Source of the DNA: F22 sp963675625
GTDB lineage: Bacteria > Bacteroidota > Bacteroidia > Bacteroidales > Bacteroidaceae
Reading direction: 5' to 3'
NCBI GenBank assembly: GCA_963675625.1
Contig: OY776497.1
Span: 2,232,001-2,296,000 of the forward strand
DNA length: 64,000 nt
The notes beneath the pieces are model-generated. The model was not told the DNA's origin, did not search any database, and worked only from the letters and a program-made list of their open reading frames with translations. The position numbers were made by a program, and so were the translations under genes. Below are positions 53,334 through 61,047 of the stretch, in pieces. Position 1 is the first letter of the stretch; each line of letters begins with the position of its first letter.

Positions 53334-55007
53334 ATGTCAAAAAAAGCGAATCATTTATCTCCATTCAATATACAGTTGAGTCGTAAAATACTGCGTTGGC
53401 TTTGGGAAGTTTCTCAAGGCACACGGTGCAGTATCCTGTTGGTGACGGCTTTAGGTATTGTAGGCGTATTTGTGGGGCTACTAGATATCTGGGTGTATAA
53501 GTGGGTTATTGATATCGCGACCAAAGATGTGGAAGGTTCTTTATTGCTTGCAGGTGGGGTAGCCGTGGGGGTACTCTTGTTGACCATGGGACTCGGAGTC
53601 TTTCAGAGTTGGGTCAACGTGCGTTTGCAAGTTAAGGCTGGCAATCAGATGCGTCATCGTTTATTTCAGCGTCTATTGGCTTCTCGGTGGAATGAGTTAG
53701 AACAGTACCATAGCGGAGATGTGCTCAATCGTATAGAACGTGATGGCGGGGCTATCGTGGGACTGCTCACGACTACCGTACCGAGTTTTGTGATTTCGGT
53801 GTTGCAGTTCCTAGCTGGTTTTATCTTCTTCTGTTATCTCGATTATCGCTTGGCTTTACTATCGGCGTCTTTTTTGCCCTTGTTGATGTTGGGGGCACGG
53901 TTTTATGGCAGTCGCATGCGTCGCTATAATCATCAAATAAAGCAGAGTGGCAGCCATATTCAGGCAGTGATGCAAGAAAGTATTCAGCATCGCACGGTCA
54001 TTAAAAGTATGGAACAGGGAGAGAATCATCTGTCCAAACTAGAGAGTTATCAAACCACCTTGAGTGATCAGATAGATGTGCGTACGCGTTTCTCGTTGGT
54101 TAGCAAGAGCATTATGCAGTTGGGTTTCTCAGGAGGATATATCTTAGCTTTTCTTTGGAGTGCCTATCGGTTGAGTCTCGGACAAATTACCTTTGGTACG
54201 ATTACCGCCATGTTGCAGTTGGTCAATAAGGTACAGCGTCCAGCATTTGATTTAACGCGTATGGTGCCCACCTTTGTGGGAGCGATCACCGCAGCAGAAC
54301 GTTTGATGGAATTGGAAGACTTACCGATGGAGGATGTGTCCAATCGTGTCTTGTTTAAGGAAGCTCCTTTGCTGGTTTTTGATCAAGTCGGTTTTCGTTA
54401 CGACGATGCTGAAGCAGAGGTGTTGAGAAATTTGTCGATCACTTTGGTGCCTGGTAGCCGCTGTGCGCTGATAGGCGAGACAGGGGCGGGCAAGACAACA
54501 ATGATACGCCTATTGTTGGCCTTTGCATTTCCTACCACAGGACGTGTGTATCTCAAAGATCGTGAGCAAGAATTGGCGGTGTCAGCCTATACACGATGCA
54601 ATTTTGTGTATGTACCCCAAGGCAATAGCTTATTGAGTGGTACCATTCGTGATAACCTATTAATGGGAGATATTCAAGCCACAGATGAGGCTATGAAACA
54701 AGCACTGCGTCATGCACAGGCTCACTTTGTGTTTGATTTACCCAACTCGATAGATACCTCCATCAATGAACTCGGCGGAGGATTATCCGAGGGACAGGCA
54801 CAACGCATCGCCATAGCACGTGCGTTATTGCGTCCAGGACAGATCTTATTGCTTGATGAGGCCTCTTCTGCTTTGGATAGTAAGACAGAGGCTGCATTGC
54901 TCGATGCTCTTTTTACAGAATATCCCAATAAGACGATTTTATTTATCACCCACGATCAAGCCATCGTAGATCGTTGTGACCAAACGATTCAATTGATCAA
55001 ACAATAA
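53334..55007 (+). CDS. ABC exporter (fused membrane and ATPase domains)
   Basis: 557 residues. An N-terminal type-1 exporter membrane domain of six helices (residues 1-310) is followed by an ATPase with Walker A LIGETGAGKTTMIRL, signature LGGGLSEGQAQRIAIARALL, Walker B ILLLDEASSALD and switch FITHDQ. There is no N-terminal C39 peptidase domain, so any leader removal must be done by another protein, such as the S26-like neighbour. It is the last gene of the cassette; rlmH is convergent and its stop adjoins directly at 55008. Likely exports the product of the modification cassette. Confidence 0.93.
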   Translation: MSKKANHLSPFNIQLSRKILRWLWEVSQGTRCSILLVTALGIVGVFVGLLDIWVYKWVIDIATKDVEGSLLLAGGVAVGVLLLTMGLGVFQSWVNVRLQVKAGNQMRHRLFQRLLASRWNELEQYHSGDVLNRIERDGGAIVGLLTTTVPSFVISVLQFLAGFIFFCYLDYRLALLSASFLPLLMLGARFYGSRMRRYNHQIKQSGSHIQAVMQESIQHRTVIKSMEQGENHLSKLESYQTTLSDQIDVRTRFSLVSKSIMQLGFSGGYILAFLWSAYRLSLGQITFGTITAMLQLVNKVQRPAFDLTRMVPTFVGAITAAERLMELEDLPMEDVSNRVLFKEAPLLVFDQVGFRYDDAEAEVLRNLSITLVPGSRCALIGETGAGKTTMIRLLLAFAFPTTGRVYLKDREQELAVSAYTRCNFVYVPQGNSLLSGTIRDNLLMGDIQATDEAMKQALRHAQAHFVFDLPNSIDTSINELGGGLSEGQAQRIAIARALLRPGQILLLDEASSALDSKTEAALLDALFTEYPNKTILFITHDQAIVDRCDQTIQLIKQ

Positions 55008-55484
55008 CTATTCGTGATGGTAAGGAGAGCCTTGTAAGATACTCATAGCCCGATATACTTGTTCTACGAAAAACAAACGAATCATCTGGTGTGAGAAGGT
55101 CATTTTGGATAGAGACATTTTCTCATGCGCTGCTTGATACACCGCTGGAGAAAAGCCATAAGGTCCCCCTATAATAAAGACCAAACGTTTAGGCAGGGTA
55201 TGCATCTTATGAGATAGATAGTCGGCAAATTCCATGCTGCGCATTTCCTTGCCATGTTCATCCAGTAAAACGATATGATCGCCTGGTTGTAAGGCTTTAA
55301 GAATCAGTTCCCCTTCCTTTTCCTTTTGCACCTCATTGGACATCGCCTTTGCATTTTTAAGTTCAGGAATGACCTGCATGCTGCAAGGCAATTGGGTACG
55401 TTGTAATCGTTTCAGATAGTCGTCTATAGCAGATACATATAGCTTGTCTACCGTACGACCTACCACAATGAGGGATAACTTCAT
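55008..55484 (-). CDS. rlmH: 23S rRNA (pseudouridine1915-N3)-methyltransferase
   Basis: 158 residues, the RlmH size. SPOUT-type knot motifs are present: VLLDEHGKEMRSMEFADYLS, LVFIIGGPYGFSPAVY and the C-terminal LSKMTFSHQMIRLFFVEQVYRAMSILQGSPYHHE. It methylates pseudouridine 1915 in helix 69 of 23S rRNA. Its stop abuts the stop of the ABC exporter gene. A -7 box at 55523 lies 39 bp upstream. Confidence 0.98.
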   Translation of the reverse strand: MKLSLIVVGRTVDKLYVSAIDDYLKRLQRTQLPCSMQVIPELKNAKAMSNEVQKEKEGELILKALQPGDHIVLLDEHGKEMRSMEFADYLSHKMHTLPKRLVFIIGGPYGFSPAVYQAAHEKMSLSKMTFSHQMIRLFFVEQVYRAMSILQGSPYHHE

Positions 55485-55522
55485 ATTTCTTTTTTAAGTA
55501 TTCGCAAAGATTAATTATGCCG

Positions 55523-55530
55523 CAAAGATA
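55523..55530 (-). promoter_or_regulatory. -7 promoter box for rlmH
   Basis: TATCTTTG on the minus strand, 39 bp before the rlmH ATG. Confidence 0.55.
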
Positions 55531-55552
55531 CAGAAAAGTCCTGTATTCTTCT

Positions 55553-55560
55553 TATTTTTG
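55553..55560 (+). promoter_or_regulatory. -7 promoter box for the DbpA-like helicase gene
   Basis: TATTTTTG, 63 bp before the chosen ATG at 55623; with the rlmH box it forms a compact divergent promoter. Confidence 0.45.
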
Positions 55561-55622
55561 TCGCTAGATTTAGAGCCATGTCTCAGACGGCTCACGTATA
55601 TCCATTTTTATTTTATTTTTAT

Positions 55623-57002
55623 ATGACAACTAAAAACTCCCTTACTGAAACTATTTGTAGCGCTATGGAACGATTGCAGATTGAGCAACTCACCCCTATG
55701 CAGCGCGACATGCTTGCCCAGTTTGGGAAGCAACAAAATATGACGCTTCTGGCCCCAACTGGGTCGGGCAAAACCCTCGCTTTTTTACTTCCTCTATTAG
55801 AGCAAGTGCAGAAGCAACCACAACGGCTACAGACTATTATCATTGCCCCTAGTCGCGAGTTGGCCATCCAGATAGATAGTGTGTGGAAGTCCATGAAATC
55901 TCCTGCACAAAGCGTGTGCTGTTATGGTGGTCATGCCATAGCCACAGAAAAAAAAGATATTGCTCGTGTACAGCCAGCCTTGATTATCGGTACGCCAGGG
56001 CGTTTGCTAGACCATCTCGATAAGGGAAATATCAATGCCAAAGGCGTGATCTCTCTAGTGATTGATGAGTTTGACAAGTCGCTCGAATTAGGATTCCAGG
56101 AACAAATGGAATCTATCATGGCTTATCTACCTAGTTTAAAACAAACGATTCTTTGTTCGGCAACTGATATTGATGAACTCCCAGAATTTGCGTCTATTGA
56201 AGAGCCCATTCGTGTAGATTATTTGGATGGAGGCTTGGTGCAATCAGCAGTAGATGATGCGGAAGAACCCGCTAGTCGCTTGCAAATGTACCGTGTAGTC
56301 TCTCCAGCTAAAGACAAGATAGAATGTCTGTATAATCTGCTTTGTACGCTAGGAAATGAATCGACTATGCTGTTTTGCAACCATAGAGCTAGTGTTGATC
56401 GTGTTTACAGTCTACTCAAGGAGAAAGGCATACTGGCCGTCCGTTATCATGGCGGTATGGAACAAATGGATAGGGAACGATCGCTCTACACCTTCCGTAC
56501 AGGAAGTCGCCACCTGTTGGTGGCTACCGATCTAGCCGCTCGTGGATTGGATATTCCAGAAGTGCAGCATGTCATTCACTACCATATGCCTATCGATCAA
56601 GAAGCCTATACACACCGTAATGGACGTACCGCTCGTTGGACATCCACAGGGAGTGCCTATGTTTTGCTGCATGGCGAAGAAAAAATGCCTGCCTATTTAC
56701 AAGAGCTTCTAGACGAGATGCCTATTTTGGAATTGCCTGCACAACCCACATCTATCCCTAAACCAGAATGGGCCACTGTATATATCGGCAAGGGAAAGAA
56801 ACATAAGTTGAGCAAGATGGATGTAGTGGGCTTCTTATGTAAGAAAGGGCGCCTATCTGCTCAAGATTTGGGACTGATTGTTGTTCAACCCACTTGCTGT
56901 TACGTTGCTGTGCGCAGACGTAAGTTGAAAAGTCTCTTGCAACTTGTGCATAATGAGAAGATTAAAGGGCTTAATACGAAGATAGAAGAGGCCTACGGCT
57001 AG
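55623..57002 (+). CDS. DEAD-box-type RNA helicase with DbpA RNA-binding domain
   Basis: 459 residues from the ATG at 55623; an ATG 15 codons upstream at 55578 is possible but adds an atypical hydrophobic start. Motifs: LLAPTGSGKTLAFLLPL (Walker A), PSRELAIQ, GTPGRLLDHL, VIDEFDKSLELGF (motif II is DEFD, not DEAD), CSATD (in place of SAT), VATDLAARGLDI and HRNGRTARW. The C-terminal 75 residues (VYIGKGKKHKLSKMDVVGFLCKKGRLSAQDLGLIVVQPTCCYVAVRR) form the DbpA RNA-binding domain, which in E. coli recognises helix 92 of 23S rRNA. It likely acts in large-subunit assembly. The neighbour rlmH also acts on 23S rRNA. Confidence 0.94.
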   Translation: MTTKNSLTETICSAMERLQIEQLTPMQRDMLAQFGKQQNMTLLAPTGSGKTLAFLLPLLEQVQKQPQRLQTIIIAPSRELAIQIDSVWKSMKSPAQSVCCYGGHAIATEKKDIARVQPALIIGTPGRLLDHLDKGNINAKGVISLVIDEFDKSLELGFQEQMESIMAYLPSLKQTILCSATDIDELPEFASIEEPIRVDYLDGGLVQSAVDDAEEPASRLQMYRVVSPAKDKIECLYNLLCTLGNESTMLFCNHRASVDRVYSLLKEKGILAVRYHGGMEQMDRERSLYTFRTGSRHLLVATDLAARGLDIPEVQHVIHYHMPIDQEAYTHRNGRTARWTSTGSAYVLLHGEEKMPAYLQELLDEMPILELPAQPTSIPKPEWATVYIGKGKKHKLSKMDVVGFLCKKGRLSAQDLGLIVVQPTCCYVAVRRRKLKSLLQLVHNEKIKGLNTKIEEAYG

Positions 57003-57003
57003 C

Positions 57004-57078
57004 AAGTATATCATAGCTCGCTCTTATATACTTGCTAGCTATGTTGTCAAGTATATAAGAGCGAGCTATGATATACTT
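57004..57078. repeat. 31-bp perfect inverted repeat after the helicase gene
   Basis: Left arm 57004-57034 and right arm 57048-57078 are perfectly complementary, with a 13-nt loop; each arm contains ATAGCTCGCTCTTATATAC or its complement. The left arm begins two bases after the helicase stop. There is no T-run, so the structure is longer and different from the ordinary terminators in this window. It could stabilise the 3' end, act as a folding terminator, or be part of an extragenic repeat family. Confidence 0.9.
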
Positions 57079-57144
57079 CCCAGTGAGACGAGATATACTT
57101 CCCAGTGAGACGAGATATACTTCTAGTTAAGACGAGATATACGT
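57079..57144. repeat. Three tandem 22-bp direct repeats
   Basis: Units at 57079-57100 and 57101-57122 are identical; a third at 57123-57144 is diverged at a few positions. The shared core is GACGAGATATAC. The right arm of the adjacent inverted repeat also ends GATATACTT, so the array seems to have grown from it. The remaining gap to 57193 contains a TGTCAG-type short repeat (gtgtcagg, gtgtcagt) and nothing else recognised. Confidence 0.88.
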
Positions 57145-57192
57145 GTCAGGAAGTCTTCGTGTCAGTGTCTGAGAATACAGATCAGAAATGGA

Positions 57193-57882
57193 TTATTTTG
57201 CGTTAAATAACTTGTCCATTTTTCTGATATTCATAAAAAGGATTACGCCACCTCCTATGCCAATTAATGCTATAAATAGTGGAGTAATATAATCTTCAAC
57301 ACGGCTGCTATCCATGGACGTATAGAGGGTACCTGCCAGTAGACTTGCGATAATCAAGGCATATACTATGAATACAGCATGTGATATTGTAGAATTGTGT
57401 TTGTAGTGTTGTCTGAAAAGGGGATTGTCATATTCATTTGATACAAAGGGAACTTTTGGACAATGAGCGATTAGTTCGCAATAGATCGCATCATAATCTT
57501 TCATTTCAATGGTCGTTTCGCACAGTCGCCCTTTGGGAGATAGAAATTGAATACGTACTATGTTCGAAAAATTTACAAAAGGTATCCATTTCCATTTTGG
57601 TGTGTCGTAAATACCAATAATTGTATCATAGGCAATCTTACGAGGTGTGCCTCTCTGGTCAAAAAATGTAATATACTCTTCTTCAAAAAAGACTTTAGAG
57701 AAATACGATACTAGTTTGCCAATAAATAATTGGGTGGAAAATAGGGTTATGAGTCCCCATAAGATCCAACTATTGGAGATGCAACCAAAATAAATGGAAG
57801 CGGCAATCATAAGTACATTCCAGGCTATTTTTCCCATATTTACCAAGCTGGGAATACTTGTGTGATAGTTTTCTTTCTTCAT
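57193..57882 (-). CDS. Hypothetical membrane protein with PH-like middle domain
   Basis: 229 residues from the ATG at 57882 (a TTG two codons earlier is ignored). Two hydrophobic helices lie at about 14-58 (MGKIAWNVLMIAASIYFGCISNSWILWGLITLFSTQLFIG). A polar beta-rich region spans 65-145 (EYITFFDQRGTPRKIAYDTIIGIYDTPKWKWIPFVNFSNIVRIQFLSPKGRLCETTIEM). Two further helices lie at about 170-220. The middle region resembles bacterial PH domains, which is a guess from the beta pattern. I do not recognise a characterised family. It stands alone between repeats on both sides. Confidence 0.75.
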   Translation of the reverse strand: MKKENYHTSIPSLVNMGKIAWNVLMIAASIYFGCISNSWILWGLITLFSTQLFIGKLVSYFSKVFFEEEYITFFDQRGTPRKIAYDTIIGIYDTPKWKWIPFVNFSNIVRIQFLSPKGRLCETTIEMKDYDAIYCELIAHCPKVPFVSNEYDNPLFRQHYKHNSTISHAVFIVYALIIASLLAGTLYTSMDSSRVEDYITPLFIALIGIGGGVILFMNIRKMDKLFNAK

Positions 57883-57899
57883 TGTCAAAACGCGTTATA

Positions 57900-57943
57900 A
57901 AAATACATATCTTTGTGCAAGTTTGTACAAAGATATGTATTTT
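57900..57943. repeat. 17-bp inverted repeat carrying outward and inward -7 boxes
   Basis: Arms 57900-57916 and 57927-57943 are perfectly complementary with a 10-nt loop. Each arm contains TATCTTTG on one strand (plus at 57908-57915, minus at 57935-57928). The minus-strand copy is 46 bp before the membrane-protein start and probably its promoter. On the minus strand the hairpin is followed by TTTTTATAA, so it may also terminate the upstream glycosylation operon. Confidence 0.7.
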
Positions 57944-57987
57944 ATTTGACAAAAAGATGGTTCGTGTATAAAAAATATAGCAAAATA

Positions 57988-58608
57988 TTATGCCAATTTT
58001 TTGCTTTGAACTCCTAGGATCACATTGCGTGTATAGGCAATAAATCCAAATGACTGTCCTAATATTAAGATTGGATCGCGTCTAAGCACCGCATAAGCGA
58101 TGATGATACTTGAACCTACCAAACTGATGATCCAGAAACCAATGGGCAGTTCTGCTTTCTTCGTCTTTAGGGTTATAATCCATTGATATACGAAGCGCAA
58201 AGTAAAAATAACTTGTCCAGCAGATCCCATAATAATCATCCATAACGGCACCTCTTTTTGTTGGAAAAATTGCTGCACAAAACCATCGAAATCTCGTATC
58301 ACAATGCCTACAGCTAGCCATGGTGTCGCCAATAATACGGCGCGTAAAGGTAGGGGAATAGATGACCAGAAGCCTTTTAGATTAAGATTCCATATATAAA
58401 TATAATAGGCAATTAGCTGCCCAAGCAATATCGAAAAATCATCACGTAACCATCCGTAGATAAAAAGCAAATAGCTTCCTAGCATACTTAATATCCAGAA
58501 TAGTGTAGGAGATACGATCTTCTTTTCACGCTCCGACATGATCCACTGTACGAGGATACGCGAAGAGAAGAAGAGTTGAGCCAATAGGCCAATAACATAT
58601 ATAATCAT
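57988..58608 (-). CDS. Membrane protein with duplicated lipid-A-biosynthesis N-terminal (LAB_N) domain
   Basis: 206 residues with six hydrophobic segments arranged as two repeats. Repeat 1 is LFSSRILVQWIMSEREKKIVSPTLFWILSMLGSYLLFIYGWLRDDFSILLGQ. Repeat 2 is IFTLRFVYQWIITLKTKKAELPIGFWIISLVGSSIIIAYAVLRRDPILILGQ. Both match the LAB_N pattern (R-x-x-x-Q-W...S...FW.....G......Y...R.D...ILGQ). Such proteins accompany GT2 enzymes in lipid-A or polyprenyl-sugar pathways and may help flip the lipid-linked sugar. Its ATG overlaps the stop of the GT2 gene by four bases, indicating translational coupling. Confidence 0.92.
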   Translation of the reverse strand: MIIYVIGLLAQLFFSSRILVQWIMSEREKKIVSPTLFWILSMLGSYLLFIYGWLRDDFSILLGQLIAYYIYIWNLNLKGFWSSIPLPLRAVLLATPWLAVGIVIRDFDGFVQQFFQQKEVPLWMIIMGSAGQVIFTLRFVYQWIITLKTKKAELPIGFWIISLVGSSIIIAYAVLRRDPILILGQSFGFIAYTRNVILGVQSKKLA

Positions 58609-59357
58609 CCGCGGAATCCTTTTTGATCCATATTATTGTCAGCCACACGGTAATTGATATATCGATGTGCCATCCATCGATACGCAAAACAATCTTTAAA
58701 TGGAGAGATCATTCTATTCCAAAGATTGTATTTGGATACCCCAGCAACACGAGGGAAGTGGCGTACTGGAGTTTCGATATATGCTCCACCTTCTTGAAGT
58801 AAAATCAAAGCAGGTAGAAAGCGATGCATTCCTGTGAAGAAAGGGATGCGCTTCGCGTAGGATGTTTGCAATACTTTGAGTGGGCAGCCTGTATCTGTTG
58901 CTCCATCTTTGGTCATCATGCGACGAAAACCATTGGCAATACGCGATTGAAAATTCTTAAACCATGAATCCTTTCTGTCTGCTCGGATCCCCATCACTAG
59001 TGGGTAGCTATCAGCAGATTCGAGCAACTTATTAAAGTCCTCGGGAGCCGTCTGTAAGTCGGCATCAATATATCCCACAAATGGACTTTGAGCTAAGTCA
59101 AATCCAGCTTTGATGGCTGCACTAAGTCCAGCATTTTTTTCGAAACTTACGTAAAAGAAATGTTCGTTTTGTGCGCATATCTTCTTAAGTCCATCTTCAC
59201 TGGCATCTTTAGAACCATCATTGACAAATAGTACACAAGCACTCTTGCTTGCCATTGGAAGATAAGCTCCAAGCTTTTCTTCCAACATATGTATATTATC
59301 TTCTTCGTTATATACTGGTACAATAATGGTAAAATCGTAATTTTTCGTAGGGTTCAT
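58605..59357 (-). CDS. GT2 glycosyltransferase (polyprenyl-phosphate sugar synthase type)
   Basis: 250 residues from the ATG at 59357; the longer frame overlaps the upstream gene. GT-A motifs: FTIIVPVYNEEDNIHMLEEKL, FVNDGSKDAS, FVGYIDADLQTAPEDF (D-x-D region) and RIANGFRRMM. It lacks the C-terminal membrane helices of ArnC. It likely transfers a sugar from a nucleotide donor to undecaprenyl phosphate. Gene order GT39, GT2, LAB_N suggests that its product feeds the ArnT-like enzyme. It follows the GT39 gene by 10 bp. Confidence 0.92.
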   Translation of the reverse strand: MNPTKNYDFTIIVPVYNEEDNIHMLEEKLGAYLPMASKSACVLFVNDGSKDASEDGLKKICAQNEHFFYVSFEKNAGLSAAIKAGFDLAQSPFVGYIDADLQTAPEDFNKLLESADSYPLVMGIRADRKDSWFKNFQSRIANGFRRMMTKDGATDTGCPLKVLQTSYAKRIPFFTGMHRFLPALILLQEGGAYIETPVRHFPRVAGVSKYNLWNRMISPFKDCFAYRWMAHRYINYRVADNNMDQKGFRG

Positions 59358-59367
59358 ATTCCTTTTT

Positions 59368-61005
59368 TTATTTGTTCTTGATAAGTGTAACATAATACTC
59401 AAATGTTTTGCTATGATGTTTGTCTGAACGAGGTCGACGATTATTATCATAGAAACCTATATGGGTACAGTTTAATTGATTGATTACAGAGTCGGGTAAT
59501 GTCTCTTCGAGAGGTTTATGAGTCATCAGTACGAACGGCGCTTTGGCTTGTAAAGTCTTAAGATCTGCTGCAGGTAGATTATGAATCTCCTTGTGCATTT
59601 CATAGACAAACTCTATACGTACAGGTTCATCTGGCATGGCCAAATAAGGCAGCGGTTGTAAGGCTTCGATATGTCTGGTTTCACCAATTGATTTAAACTC
59701 AGGATTGTTGACCAATCCACCTATATAAGGCATCACAAAACATTCGATCACAAGAAATAAAGCAGCCACTCCATAGACCAATCTATTGGGTTTCTCCTGC
59801 TTGGTCGATTTAAATAAATACACCGCAATGCCCCACATCAATATAGCCAATAGTATAATCTGCCAAAGAGGTACCAAGCCACGGCGTACCAAAAACACAT
59901 AGCCTAAAATAGGTAGTATGGCCACTATACAGCTGATGAGGTAGGCGTTCATTTTGAACAACAAACGTTGCCCTTGTGCTAAATGATTTTCTTTAAATTT
60001 TTCGGTCCAAAATGTGATTAAAGCCCCCATTATATATGCAGCAGGCATTAATATAGGGAGTAAATATCTTTTTTTCTTTTCAGGAAGGAGTGATAGTAAT
60101 ATTAGCTGTGCACCCAACCAAGCCAAGGTGTACCATGTTGTACGTGGCACCCGTTTGCTCTTGCTGATAGCTATCGGAGCAAAGATAGCTGTAATCAACA
60201 TCAATGACCATACACCTGTTTCCAAGAAGAAGGTCTTATAATAATGCCAAGGACGCACATTACGATTGGTCCATGCACCTGTTTCCTTATTCATTACATA
60301 ATCCCATTTATCTGCATGGAAAGTGATGATTAAGAAATACCACCATCCACCTATGATGACAGTGACTAAAATCATAGTCAATATAGGCCATAGTTTTCTT
60401 CGTCTATGTACGTCACCGAGCAATGGTAAAGTCAATAAAGCGGGCAAGAGTAGGGCATAAAACGATACAGGCCCCTTACTCATAAAAGACAGTCCCATGC
60501 AAACCCCAGCCGCGAGAAATCCTCCCCACTGAGCCCCTTCACGCCGCAGAGCACGAATCATAAAATAGATGGCTCCCATCATAAAGGCATGGCAGTAGAT
60601 ATCCCACGATGCCGTACGTCCCATGAGCACAATATTATAGGACGTCATTAGGATGAGCGACGAGATAAATGCATATTCCTTTTTCTTGGTCAACTCTTCA
60701 CCAAGACTATAAAAGAAGTACACCAAAAGCAATGCAGCCAATCCCGCCATGACCCGCTGCATGCCGATATTATCCGGAGACAGCAGTTCGGCACCCGCTG
60801 CTATCCACGTGGGCAACGGTGGTTTTTCAAGTCGCAACTCTCCATTCATCGTTGGTACTATCCAGTGTCCTTGATAGACCATCTCCCTTGCAGTAATGAT
60901 GTTTCTAGACTCCATGATATCGGCCAATATCACCTTGTTGTGAACGAAAAAAGCCGCTATCCCTAGCAAGAATAGAATAATTAAATGTTTTGTTTTTTGT
61001 GCCAT
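59368..61005 (-). CDS. ArnT-like GT39 membrane glycosyltransferase
   Basis: 545 residues with around eleven or twelve hydrophobic segments. The N-terminal periplasmic loop has the PMT/ArnT pattern ILADIMESRNIITAREMVYQGHWIVPTMNGELRLEKPPLPTWIAAGAELL (acidic residues for catalysis and the EKPPLP motif). LLPEKKKRYLLPILMPAAY is the conserved later motif (KK-x-R-Y). The C-terminal 100 residues are a soluble periplasmic domain. It uses polyprenyl-linked sugars to glycosylate lipid A or other envelope acceptors. First of three coupled genes; the epimerase gene lies 42 bp upstream on the same strand. Confidence 0.93.
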   Translation of the reverse strand: MAQKTKHLIILFLLGIAAFFVHNKVILADIMESRNIITAREMVYQGHWIVPTMNGELRLEKPPLPTWIAAGAELLSPDNIGMQRVMAGLAALLLVYFFYSLGEELTKKKEYAFISSLILMTSYNIVLMGRTASWDIYCHAFMMGAIYFMIRALRREGAQWGGFLAAGVCMGLSFMSKGPVSFYALLLPALLTLPLLGDVHRRRKLWPILTMILVTVIIGGWWYFLIITFHADKWDYVMNKETGAWTNRNVRPWHYYKTFFLETGVWSLMLITAIFAPIAISKSKRVPRTTWYTLAWLGAQLILLSLLPEKKKRYLLPILMPAAYIMGALITFWTEKFKENHLAQGQRLLFKMNAYLISCIVAILPILGYVFLVRRGLVPLWQIILLAILMWGIAVYLFKSTKQEKPNRLVYGVAALFLVIECFVMPYIGGLVNNPEFKSIGETRHIEALQPLPYLAMPDEPVRIEFVYEMHKEIHNLPAADLKTLQAKAPFVLMTHKPLEETLPDSVINQLNCTHIGFYDNNRRPRSDKHHSKTFEYYVTLIKNK

Positions 61006-61047
61006 AACATTCTTCGTTTTATGTGTTTCTATGCATTTTGCGCACCA

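Noticed and set aside
57004..57144. CRISPR array
   Set aside because: The 22-bp units are directly adjacent with no spacers and no cas genes are present.
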